DNA of 35,000 bases from Chondrilla cf. caribensis (lineage: Eukaryota; Porifera; Demospongiae; Chondrillida; Chondrillidae), in the NCBI GenBank assembly GCA_964020155.1, contig OZ026554.1:2550327-2585326 (forward strand), given 5' to 3'. The translations under genes were made by a program, and so were the position numbers. Below, piece by piece: positions 20,257 through 29,404 of this stretch (its first letter is position 1; each line of letters starts with the position of its first letter). The notes under the pieces were generated by a model, which had not been told where the DNA came from, did no database searches, and saw only the letters and a list, made by a program, of their open reading frames with translations.

Positions 20257-23200
20257 CATGTAATTAACACTTAGTATTTTGCTACTTCAGTGGCCCAAAG
20301 CAAAAGAGGCCTTTTATGAAACTTGATGGTGAATGGAATAACGTTATCTATTCAAAGGTTCATGGAGAAGTGAGTACATTACATGTGTAGGCATCTGTAG
20401 GATCAGTAATATTATTGCATACCACTCTGAAGATCCATTCCCAGCATGTACATACATACACACATGTGTATGTGTATACACAACACAAAAAATGTGCTAC
20501 TTCCGTGTATGCACATATGTATGTACAGTACATACGTACGTACATAATAGTATGTGCATACACAGGTACGTACGTATGTATGTACTGTACAAGTAGCAAC
20601 ACCTCACAGCCAAAACTTAAACATTGTCTTGTGTGCAGCAGTTCATGATACTCATGCTAATGTTCTTGCTCTGTTGTTTTGCTGATGTAGGAGCAGTCTG
20701 TGTTCTTCGATGCACAAAACAACCCAGTGTATAAAAAGAAGATTAAAAAGTTTGAATCGATGGAACCCAACGAATCAAGAAGGGTATGGTGTCATGTGAC
20801 TAGTGCTTTGAAGGAAGGGAATGAACAGGCAGCTGGTGACGCCAAGCATGAGGTAAGCTTTCAGGAGTGTATTGAGTAGACTGGTTGGTTGGAAGGTATT
20901 GAGAAGACTGGTTGGTTAGAAGGTATTGAGTGGACTGGTTGGTTGGAAGGTATTGCGTGGACTGGTTGGTTGTAAGGTATTGAGTGGACTGGTTGGTTGG
21001 GAGGTATTGAGTGGACTGGTTGGTTGGGAGGTATTGAGTGGACTGGTTGGTTGGAAGGTATTGAGTGGACTGGTTGGTTGGAAGGTATTGAGTGGACTGG
21101 TTGGTTGGAAGGTATTGAGTGGACTGGTTGGTTGGAAGGTATTGCGTGGACTGGTTGGTTGGAAGGTATTGCGTGGACTGGTTGGTTGGATGGTATTGAG
21201 TGGACTGGTTGGTTGGAAGGTATTGAGTGTACTGGTTGGTTGGATGGTATTGAGTGGACTGGTTGGTTGGATGGTATTGAGTAGACTGGTTGGTTGTAAG
21301 GTATTGAGTGGACTGGTTGGTTGGAAGTTATTGAGTGGACTGGTTGGTTGGAAGGTATTGCGTGGACTGGTTGGTTGGATGGTATTGAGTGGACTGGTTG
21401 GTTGGAAGGTATTGAGTGTACTGGTTGGTTGGAAGGTATTGAGTGGACTGGTTGGTTGGATGGTATTGAGTGGACTGGTTGGTTGGAAGGTATTGAGTGG
21501 ACTGGTTGGTTGGAAGTTATTGAGTGGACTGGTTGGTTGGAAGGTATTGAGTGGACTGGTTGGTTGGAGGTATTGAATGGTCTGGTTGGTTGGATGTGGC
21601 CGTGTGATTATCCACTTGTTTGGTAATGGTGTATAGGTTGAAGAGGCACAGAGAGAGAAGGCCAAAATCAGAAAAGAAGAAGGAACTGAGTGGAAGCCCA
21701 AAGTGAGTAGTAATTTGGTTTGGGTTAAACCTAATGCCAACCTCAGTGCGTAAATCCACAATCTTCTTGCTACCATTATTAGCACTTCAAGCTGCTCGAG
21801 GACGGTAGATGGGTGTATGAGAATACACTGCTGAAGCGTAACCCAGCACTTAAGAAGTGAACAACGGGAACAAGTAGCTTTTTGTGAAGCACCACCCATT
21901 CTCTATTTTGATTGTTTTCGCCTTTCTAATGATGTTATTTATCCAATTATGTACATTGTGTGTAGGTAGTAACTTGCAGATACGTACATAGGGGCTCTCT
22001 GTGATTAATTTCTCCAAATTATTGTCCTGTACTTTATTTATGTGGGTATGTGATAACAGAGTAAACTTATTGTCATCACTTGTAAAGTAATTGATATGTG
22101 GGTATTATTGATTTCACTACACAAAACTTTGTACATGTAACCATTGATGATTATAAAGATCATATTCTACAGTATGTACTAATACTGTATATACAGTACA
22201 TACATATGTACATACATACTTATAACCATAATCCGATTCTACGCAATGTATGTACATCGGGTCAGTACTGAGATAATTGTGCAGCAGAAGGGATACCATC
22301 ATCCATTGAGTTTGAGGAAGCTTTGATCAAACTGAAGTAACACAGTTTACCATTCACGGGAGCAAGGAGAAATTGATTGTATAAAATATTATAACCGATC
22401 GCGAATAGATTGAATTTTTGTCTTCTTGACAATAGTGGACTAGCAAGATAGTGTTGGCGAGGTGTATTATAATTTGACACTATAACAAAGTATCGTGATA
22501 TAATTGATGACACCGCCCTCACCTGAAATTTTGACAGAAAGTTTATTGGTCACAGTGCAGTTTCGGGCTGCCACATCTCTGTAGGAACGGAATGTAACAG
22601 AAAAGAATGCATATAAATAATATAATAATATGTTATATACTTGGTCTGTTATATAAATTTCCATTAAACAATGCTTGTAAAACCGTTGAGCCGTGTTAAT
22701 AGAGATAGATATTGAGTCAATTTGTGTACAGCGCACGGTCAGGGTACTAGCTTTATGTAGCTTAGAGTGTCTATGGTTTAATTGGATTTAAAGGGAGCAA
22801 ATCTTAAGACTTGAGATGATACAAGAGACAGCTGCTGCACATGTGTGTATATAAAATTATAATAACAGTAATACTTGAAATTTCAACTTGACATTATATA
22901 CAGCATACTGTATTAAAGGGACAATATGCAATTTTTTGAGCAGTTTGAAGGTTATAAAATTTAAACACGTGATTGATTTTGTAACTAAAGACTACACCTG
23001 CATGGGATCATAACATGTACAATCGAAAATCTAAAAAAGTGTGTTTTTCAACTGAAGGGTTTAACAACAACAAAGACAAAGTAGGTTTGATGATATACTA
23101 CATGGACTAGCTATATGGTTACTTAACATGGTGCACAGTGGTCATCATCGATCACTGTGTAGCAACCAATATGTCAGAAGTAGAGTGGTTGACGGTCTAA

Positions 23201-25518
23201 ACAGTTGTGGATCCATGCAGCACGTTGTCACTGACAAACCTGTGGACAATGGGAACAGAGTGGAGGTAGGCAAGACCACATGCTGCATCCTTGATCATCG
23301 GCAACAAAACGTCATTGGAAGTCAGCCTGCAATCAAGGAGAGTTTTGTCTTCAATGCAATGGACATGATCAACATTAGACAAAACAGAGGTTAGAAAAAT
23401 TACCAACAATCATCACACTGTGCAAGAGTATGTATGCATAAGGCAAGGGAACATACGCAATTGAGTGTGAAGGCTTCCGACAAGTACAAAGAAAAGATTT
23501 GAGGTCCCCATTGGCTGGTAGCTCCAGTGCCAAGTAGTAGGGGAAAGTGAAGGTTACCACACCAAACAGTCGTGTCACATTGGGGTGGACCAGTGGCCTG
23601 GGAAAATGAACACATATTTTCCTTATATAATAATGATATTATTATGTTGTCAGGAATAATACAATGTTCAATATTTCAACATGTATGTTCGTACATTAGC
23701 TGACTGGCTTCTTCCATGAACTCTTCTTGCAATTGTTTGTTACTTTGAGCATCCAAAACCTTAGTGAAAGGACATAAAATTACGTATGATTGCATGATTG
23801 GAGCTGTCTATAAACATATTTAACTAGTGGCTGTGATGTTGATAGTTGCTTCACACACACTTATTAGAAGGATGTACTTGTCCACTGTTTCTAGGCTGTA
23901 GATAAGAGTCAGGTTACTGTATGTAGGGTATGTAGTAGTGGTAGGGTGGGTGGTGCAGGGTACTGAGGGTAGGGTGGGTGGGGCAGGGTACTGAGGGTAG
24001 GGTGGGTGGGGCAGGGTACTGAGGGTAGGGTGGGTGGTGCAGGGTACTGAGGGTAGGGTGGGTCAGGTAGGTTATATTGCAGGTAGAGTGGCTAGGGTGG
24101 GGCACTGTTGCACTGTGGTGAGAGTGGGTGGGGCAGAGTACTGTGCATGGGTCCCTCTTCCCAAACTCGTGTCATTCCTATGATACTGATTTATATGTCA
24201 TGGCAAACAGCACTGATCGCAGTGGAGAGCTACCAAGATGCACTTAGGGAATTCGAATGGCCAATTACAAAGAGTCAGTGACACATGGCAGACACCTTCA
24301 CTAGAGCTCTCGACGCAAACTGTGGGCCAAGAACAACTTCAGCATCCCATATGGAGCCATATGCACATGTTCCTAGCTGATTTTTCAAGCACACATTTGC
24401 TCTCGGAATTTCCTTGAGGTCTACAAACAACATAATAATATTATTATAGTAAGTTTATACCAATGTGACAAAGGAGGCCTATAAGGATGCATATGTCATG
24501 CAGCACACAACACTCACCATTATTCTTCACACTAGTTGTGGAGGTAGCTATATCTGACATAGTTGGGCTGGGAACAGGAGACATGTGAAATCCAGGATTA
24601 TCCACTTCTTCAGTCACGATCAGTTTAGGATCTTTTCTCAGTGCTCTGGTAGGTCTGCGTGTCCTCGAGCACTTCTTACTAGCATACCACCCGCACACAA
24701 ATGTCACCACAAAGAGGGCGATGAGTACAATTAACCCAACAACTCCAGCAACAACACCAATTACCCATATAGGTACAGACACTTCTTCCGTCTGTGCCTG
24801 GTTCATGAAATAGAAAAATACAGAACAATTAATTTAATGCACAATACGTATACTATGCATATCATATTACTACAACTACGTATATGCACTCATGCATATA
24901 CTACATGTTATAGCTTTATTATGATATTGTGTAGTCAAATTCATTACAACTTGCTAGCTTGGTAAGTACCCTGAATTATTGTACATACGCACACCTGTTT
25001 AGTACATTCACTTTACCCAGACCCTACGTAACTCATGTTATAGACTATGTCAACCAATGCTGATAACGGGCTCCTCAGTTTGAAAATATGCACGGATTTA
25101 GTGTGCCAATCAAGATCTGCAGCCCTACTAGGCAAGTAGGGCTGCAGATCTAAAAAACAATACAGTCTAGATCTATGTACGTTTTTATTGGCACAAGCTT
25201 TAAGAGTATAGGAGAAACGTGCTTTGAGCAGACGTACATACTAATTATGCTATGCCAGTGATACACTATATTTATCTGGGGTTTAAATATGATACAAATT
25301 TTAGGTTAAGACCTTACAGTTAAATTTCCATGATGGATTAGAAATATCGATCGTCCATGCGTATATACGTTCACCTACGCTTATTGCATCTTTTCAGGTA
25401 AGTCCAGATAAATAGATAGATTCCTCACCTTCGCTGGTTGTAGCTCAAGAAAGATCGAAAACACGAAAAACGTCCAATAGTTCATCATCGACCACCGTAG
25501 AAATTGGTGTACACCCAT
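12864..25518 (-). CDS. Receptor-type tyrosine (pseudo)kinase with vestigial ectodomain, 10 exons
   Basis: Exons in coding order: 25518-25429, 24797-24518, 24420-24296, 23759-23695, 23597-23457, 23326-23240, 22578-22523, 13795-13663, 13273-13136, 12960-12864. All nine junctions agree in phase, giving 403 residues. Residues 1-30 form a signal peptide (MGVHQFLRW..). Only about ten residues precede the transmembrane helix at about 39-66 ([20 protein letters not shown]). A basic stop-transfer and juxtamembrane segment with an NPGF motif follows. Kinase domain: glycine loop degenerate (LGTCAYG), ALVK with Lys165, helix-C Glu182, [19 protein letters not shown] with Asp264 and Asn269, VYG at 282-284 where DFG is expected, PIRWMAPE near 304-311, [16 protein letters not shown], and [10 protein letters not shown] at the end. 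Loss of the DFG aspartate predicts weak or no catalysis. The intron 22522-13796 holds a whole opposite-strand gene. The family within the receptor tyrosine kinases is not recognised. Extra ectodomain exons between 24798 and 25428 are not excluded. Confidence 0.85.
13274..13662 (-). other. Kinase intron 8
   Basis: An intron of 389 bp between the APE exon and the helix-F exon. It is AT-rich, and I see no other feature in it. Confidence 0.6.
14531..21860 (+). CDS. OSBPL9: Oxysterol-binding protein-related protein, ORP9-like, 19 exons, complete
   Basis: This lipid-transfer protein is expected to work at ER contact sites with Golgi or endosomes, exchanging PI4P for sterol or phosphatidylserine. 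Exons: 14531-14656, 15568-15618, 15715-15793, 16376-16446, 16666-16844, 16917-17149, 18219-18260, 18373-18446, 18546-18631, 18708-18789, 19093-19203, 19415-19499, 19577-19751, 19887-19983, 20055-20092, 20291-20369, 20691-20852, 21637-21702, 21783-21860. Phases close over all 18 junctions, giving 637 residues. The PH domain covers about 25-105 (WKSKWFVLE .. [11 protein letters not shown]). An FFAT-like motif EFFDAIS with acidic flank lies at about 149-155. The lipid-binding domain begins with [18 protein letters not shown] and contains [10 protein letters not shown], the signature EQVSHHPP at about 399-406, [28 protein letters not shown] and [13 protein letters not shown]10 and ORP11 lack FFAT, which favours ORP9, but the tail TEWKPKHF also resembles ORP10/11. 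Exon 2 (17 codons) is short and easily missed. Confidence 0.93.
15307..15372. repeat. (TG)n microsatellite, ORP9 intron 1
   Basis: About 65 bp of pure TG in the long first intron (14657-15567). It is followed by TG-rich sequence to about 15500. Nothing else is recognised in that intron. Confidence 0.95.
16110..16242. mobile_element. MITE-like dispersed repeat, copy 1 (ORP9 intron)
   Basis: Inverted ends acctgcttagtaagtacctt (left) and, reverse-complemented, acttgcctaggaagtacctg (right) flank a core containing tgagctagggactgagtgaa. A second, diverged copy with the same core lies at 32648-32822 in COG4. No coding capacity is seen, so this is a non-autonomous element of unknown family. Confidence 0.7.
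16447..16514. repeat. (GT)n microsatellite fused to an ORP9 5' splice site
   Basis: The donor of the exon ending at 16446 is itself the first GT of the array (GGAGAG/GTGTGTGT..). TG-rich sequence continues to about 16610. Confidence 0.96.
17150..18218 (+). other. ORP9 intron 6, with compound TG array and poly-C tract
   Basis: This 1.07-kb intron contains the large compound TG array and scattered tacgtacgta runs. It ends in an unusual polypyrimidine tract of uninterrupted C at about 18199-18211 just before the acceptor cccag. No extra exon is seen, and flanking phases (1, 1) match. Confidence 0.7.
17450..17712. repeat. Compound (TG)n array with higher-order units
   Basis: About 260 bp of TG interrupted by TCTG and by gtgcatgcgtg. 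The block containing tctgtgtgtgtgcatgcgtg occurs three times (near 17515, 17590 and 17655), so segments of the array were themselves duplicated. Confidence 0.95.
18790..18826. repeat. (TG)n microsatellite at an ORP9 donor
   Basis: The TG run begins immediately after the donor of the exon ending at 18789 (gtatgtgtgtg). Confidence 0.93.
19216..19321. repeat. (TG)n and (TCTG)n microsatellite, ORP9 intron 11
   Basis: This is a TG run with a short TCTG tetranucleotide block at about 19231-19252, starting about 12 bp after the donor of the exon ending at 19203. Confidence 0.95.
20157..20254. repeat. (TG)n with GGTGTG interruptions, ORP9 intron 15
   Basis: About 98 bp of TG with regularly spaced extra G bases (ggtgtgtggtgtg). 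Confidence 0.94.
20866..21598. repeat. 27-bp minisatellite, about 27 copies, ORP9 intron 17
   Basis: The unit is ggtattgagtggactggttg followed by gttggaa, 27 bp, repeated about 27 times with scattered substitutions (gagtgg/gcgtgg/gagtgt, ggaagg/ggatgg/gggagg). The period is a multiple of three and the unit has no stop codons in several frames. It therefore creates repeat open frames on both strands (the longest 327 codons, minus strand) that are not genes. It begins about 14 bp after the donor of the exon ending at 20852 and ends about 40 bp before the next exon. Confidence 0.96.
23935..24135. repeat. 28-bp G-rich minisatellite in kinase intron 3
   Basis: The unit is ggtactgagggtagggtggg followed by tggggcag, 28 bp. 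There are about four good copies plus diverged flanks. On the plus strand it is dense in GGG runs, so it is a potential G-quadruplex. On the transcribed kinase pre-mRNA it is C-rich. Confidence 0.92.
25113..25151. repeat. Perfect 17-bp inverted repeat with 5-nt loop
   Basis: The left arm agatctgcagccctact (25113-25129) is the exact reverse complement of the right arm agtagggctgcagatct (25135-25151), with loop aggca. It lies in kinase intron 1. Confidence 0.95.
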
Positions 25519-25662
25519 TTTGAAAAAATAACGATATTCACGACTAAATGAATCTGGATACGTAAAATAAACAAACAAACGCAAACGTGCGGAGACAGCA
25601 AACGTAAACTTTTACTGCTACAATACAACAATAATTTTTGTCATCTTAGTATGCATGGTGAG

Positions 25663-27380
25663 TTATTTCAGGTGAGGTACAGCTCTTGATCCTGTGATGA
25701 AAGGTGTCAACATATTGTGTAGGGACATTGCCTCCTATAAGAAAGAAGAATTTGATCAGTACTGAACCATAATTATCATACGTATAGCCCATAGATTTAC
25801 ACACACACCAACTACCTACCTCGAATGATCTTGGATCCAATGATATAGGAGATCCCCTTTGAGACATTACCGTCAAACTGTAGAAGAATGACAAGGAATG
25901 TGACTCTTGCAAGCCTAGTACATGCCTCTACAATGCAAATATGTACATGCCAACACACCCTCTTGTGTATATGTATGCGTACAGTGCACACCTCTACTGT
26001 CCATACAGCCATACACTCACATAAGCTGCTCTCCTTTACGAACTTTTCGTCCCTTGGTACTCATGGCCACTTGGTTATAACTAGAAACAAACGAGCAGAG
26101 TAGTATGTGGCCTTGCACTACCAGTGCACCATCACAAAATAATATTATTATGTACATACAGTGTGGATGGGACATTTGCTGGTGTTATCATTTGCATCGG
26201 CTCTCGTGGCAATTTTTCTTGAATCAATGAATCCATTTCTGCCATTAACATTGCTCTTTTCTTCTCCCTCTGAGCAAGAAGACACCTTAGTAAAGTCACT
26301 CCAGCAGCAAACCCACATACATACATGGTACAGTACACACCAGTTCCTCAGTTGTACTCTTTGCATTCACTTGTATGTCCATAGGCTCATCTGCTGGTTT
26401 ATTCTCATCAGAGGTGTGTCCACTATTGTGAAGCACTGGGAAGAAGCAACAGTTGATATTGAAACACACAGAGTGAACATCACTTCCATGACAAGCCTGT
26501 ATGACTAATAAACAACACATGAAAGTTCTAGCCACAGACATACGTACTCATTAATGACCCACAAAATCAGTTATTGTTATTGTCCTCAGAAGCTCTTCTC
26601 TTCTGGAGTTGTTCATTGCATGTATACTACTACTGCTTGCATAGGCGGAGGAATGGTTTGGCAAGTGGGGGGGCCTTGGTGCTGAACTCATGATTAATAT
26701 TGTACTTGTGTCCATGTATGCAATACTCTACGTAGACATTCTTGGCCCCGCCTTTGTGATGAGTGGGGGGGCCATGGCCCCCCTGGCCCCCCCTGTTCCG
26801 CCGCCTATGGCTTGTATGAACTAAAAATACCAGTTCTGTCCTTAAATTGCTCAAAAGGCCCAACCAGCCCCGAACTATCTCACTCTGCTACATGTATAAA
26901 ACTATAGATACGTATTCTATAAAACCGAGATATACAGTAACTTACCTAAAAATTCTTCATATGGCATGCTCAAAACTTCCTACCGAACAAAGCAAAGACG
27001 ACATTAAGATCCAATACCCATATCTGGAAGCTATGCACGTTGAATGATTTTTATTACCTTTGGAAACTGCTTCACTATGGAGTCAAATTTGCGGATGACG
27101 TTTGAAGTAAAATTTTGTTCAAGTTGTTTTATCAGCTGCTTACGAAGACTCTTGGCTAGAAAAGGGCGTCATCAATAAAAAATATAAACACGCACATCTG
27201 CTTACACATCACGCACAAAATACCTACTGGGTTACCTTGAATCGCAAAATCAGAGCCGAATAATTCTAGAGCTCTAATTCTATCTTCTTTTGATCCTTTT
27301 GTATTTGTGTCATCTTTGGATAGCGCCAGGTCATCTTCAGGGACGGCTAATTTCACTTGTCTCGCTTTTCTCTTCGGCAT
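25663..27380 (-). CDS. Candidate Borealin-like chromosomal passenger complex subunit, 8 exons
   Basis: Exons in order: 27380-27236, 27155-27058, 26592-26563 (weak), 26496-26341, 26269-26160, 26080-26021, 25877-25820, 25734-25663. Phases close, giving 242 residues; human Borealin has 280. The N-terminus is basic (MPKRKARQ). A helical segment follows, RKQLIKQLEQNF..VIRKFDSIVKQFPK, which resembles the Nbl1/Borealin N-terminal helix. Then come an acidic/basic linker and a C-terminal piece QLMILTVMSQRGSPISL..FEEAMSLHNMLTPFI that resembles the Borealin C-terminal dimerisation region (LTVP..). If correct, it would act with Aurora B, INCENP and Survivin in mitosis. The resemblance is from memory and weak. 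The gene structure is better supported than the name. The 10-codon third exon and the start of the fourth are the least certain parts. Confidence 0.5.
26593..27057 (-). other. Intron 2 of the Borealin-like gene
   Basis: About 465 bp with no supported exon. It contains the 170-bp MITE described separately. Confidence 0.5.
26640..26809. mobile_element. MITE with 5-bp target duplication
   Basis: The 170-bp element begins cataggcggaggaatggttt and ends with ggccccccctgttccgccgc followed by ctatg. The two ends are inverted copies (cataggcgg/ccgcctatg), with G- and C-runs inside them. It is flanked by a perfect gcttg duplication at 26635-26639 and 26810-26814. There is no open frame. The 5-bp duplication does not fit Tc1/mariner (TA) or typical hAT (8 bp) elements. 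Confidence 0.85.
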
Positions 27381-27556
27381 CTCTTCTCTGTCAATCGAGC
27401 TGTTGATTCCAAACCGCCAAATTTCAAAAATTATGACGTCATCGCACCACCCACCGAGACAGTGGACACTAGAATCTATCCGTCAATATACACATTACAG
27501 AACAAAGACACGAGGCATAATGACTACGATGCATTAATAATTATTACATAAAGTGT

Positions 27557-28111
27557 TTATTTAGCAAATTTCTTCGCAATAAATCTTTTCCCACAGTATC
27601 CACATGTCTGTTCTTCTGGTGGATCCTGTGAGGAAGTAGGCAGCATCATTCTCCACAACACAAGGTAAATGCCTCAGGCATTACATACAGGAGAACATTA
27701 ACACACAAAAACTGTCATCTCTAGTACATACGTACATAGAACAAAACTGGACCAAGCTCAATTTTACTAGCAGGTTACAACTGCTTTGCCTTTCTTGTCA
27801 TCATTGACTTGATGCAGTCCTACGTACGTACGTACATGTACCTGCATCCATGGAAACCACATAAGGGTATTGCAGAGTTCAAATTTGGGAGATTGACCCC
27901 CATGTGATTGAGGGGAATGTAATGGTGCATATAGTCTCAATGATTTGGATCTACTCTGAGTAGGCTTGAGACTATATTTTGTGTGGCCAATAATCTTTCT
28001 TATTTCTGGAGCTACGTATGTAGGTCTGGCTCTATGAGACTATGGTAAACGATACAATATCTCACAGTTTCTCTGACACTATACACTACACAAACACATT
28101 CACAAACAAAT

Positions 28112-28152
<41 letters not shown>

Positions 28153-28339
28153 TTACTACACTCACTAGATTGATGTATACTTTGGGATGGCCTAGCCCAC
28201 CATGACCTAACGAGGTGATGAGAAAAGTGCAGACATCAGATTAGACACATTCGGCTCTACTTGTAGCCAAAACATCAACATATGAACAAACATTGATACA
28301 TACACAAATGATTTGTAGAATACATACATAAAGTTGCAC

Positions 28340-28408
<69 letters not shown>

Positions 28409-28423
28409 GTGTGTGTGTGTGGT

Positions 28424-28469
<46 letters not shown>

Positions 28470-29404
28470 TGTACTGTTAGTTTATAATGAAACGCATCAT
28501 TTACCTCCATCACAGTACACATGTCTGCCGTCAATAACCTCAACCGGTTCTTCAGCAACTAAGTTTATAGCAAATCTTTCATTCACCTATGAAAGCACAA
28601 ATTGGAATCTGGACATGTACACACACACACACACACACGGAAGTATGTAAGTACATAAATACCATCCAGATGTAAGAACTTCACTAGAACCTTATTCTAT
28701 AATATTATGGCTTTACATGAAAACAGTGTCCTGACAATTCTTCACAGTTCAATCACTGCTACTTAAAAGACGTCATCACAATCAGTCCGCCAAGCCCCCA
28801 TGTGATGAGTCACATACAAAACTTGATGAACACTGGTATTACAACAGCATATGTACAGTATCATGAATGATGCAGATATGGAGAAAGCTAACTGCTATCG
28901 CAAAAGCATAAGAGCAAGAGCTCACTGGTGTACCATCTGCGCATGTACGTACATTGGTGGTACCTACCTGTTTCTCTCTGTCTATGAACCTAGCTCGTCT
29001 GTAGTCATCCTCAGACCAGACCTGATATCAGTAGAAGCGATGCACACAAGTACACGTACGTACGTATGTAAAAGTTTATATTGACACGTTGACAAACATG
29101 TCAATAAGACAGCTGTATAAACTATGCCATGATAATCGAATCCAACCAAAAATGCCATACAGTGACCAGAATGAGGGATTGGTGAGACTAATATGTGCGT
29201 CGAGATACTTGAAATGTCCGAACGGGGGTGAACATTTCTGTTAGGATGATTTAGTGACGCTCGAAGACCTTATGGACTCACCTGGCCTGTGTGCGTTACT
29301 TTTTCTGATATGCTTGTTAGAGACCTAACGAAGACTCCGCGAGCAACCACAGGAGATTGAGTAATTCTCTGAAAACTTCTTATCGATAGTCTTACAGCTG
29401 CCAT
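27557..29404 (-). CDS. NDUFS6: NDUFS6, mitochondrial complex I 13-kDa zinc subunit, 5 exons, complete
   Basis: This is an accessory subunit at the N-module/Q-module junction of NADH:ubiquinone oxidoreductase, in the mitochondrial matrix arm. Exons in order: 29404-29282, 29021-28968, 28586-28505, 28206-28166, 27625-27557. All phases close, giving 122 residues (human 124). Residues 1-30 form a basic, Arg/Ser-rich mitochondrial presequence (MAAVRLSIRSFQRITQ). Then come EKVTHTGQ, YRRARFIDREKQVNERFAIN, and the zinc site: Cys84 in CDG, His93 in GLGHPKVYINL, and Cys108/Cys111 in CGYCG. All four ligands are present. An AATAAA overlaps the stop codon (27553-27559 region, minus strand), hinting at a very short 3'UTR if it is used. 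Confidence 0.95.
27626..28165 (-). other. NDUFS6 intron 4
   Basis: A 540-bp intron with a (CA)n run at about 28110-28148 and a tacgtacgtacgtacatg run near 27820. No exon is seen. Confidence 0.6.
28110..28148. repeat. (CA)n microsatellite
   Basis: About 39 bp of pure CA in NDUFS6 intron 4. Confidence 0.95.
28341..28468. repeat. (TG)n microsatellite in NDUFS6 intron 3
   Basis: About 128 bp of TG with two GG/GC interruptions, ending about 35 bp downstream (in gene orientation) of the donor of exon 28586-28505. Confidence 0.96.
28587..28967 (-). other. NDUFS6 intron 2
   Basis: A 381-bp intron with a short (CA)n at about 28618-28638. I see nothing else in it. Confidence 0.6.

Larger units (their letters stand above)
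13796..22522 (-). other. 8.7-kb kinase intron hosting the ORP9-like gene on the opposite strand
   Basis: The donor is TCA G/GTGAGG at 22523/22522, and the acceptor is tgtccacag before 13795. Joined, the codons read KIS-VYG and then [11 protein letters not shown] without a gap relative to other tyrosine kinases. The full 14531-21860 plus-strand gene lies inside. The 13800-14530 part has no supported exon, nor does 21861-22522. The latter contains only AT-rich sequence and gtacatacatatgtac runs. Confidence 0.8.

Noticed and set aside
20916..21899. 327-codon open frame of [13 protein letters not shown] repeats, and matching plus-strand repeat frames
   Set aside because: It is a frame artefact of the 27-bp minisatellite inside an ORP9 intron. 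It overlaps real coding exons on the other strand and has no independent support.
23197..23409. Kinase catalytic loop apparently reading [10 protein letters not shown], suggesting loss of the HRD aspartate
   Set aside because: The reading runs past a donor (CACAG/GTTTGT at 23240). Splicing to 22578 restores HRDVAARN in perfect phase.
25646..25912. Alternative reading of the last two exons of the Borealin-like gene ending GGNVPTQYVDTFHHRIK
   Set aside because: It is open in that frame, but the preceding exon (ending CTT AT) forces the other frame, which ends AVPHLK.
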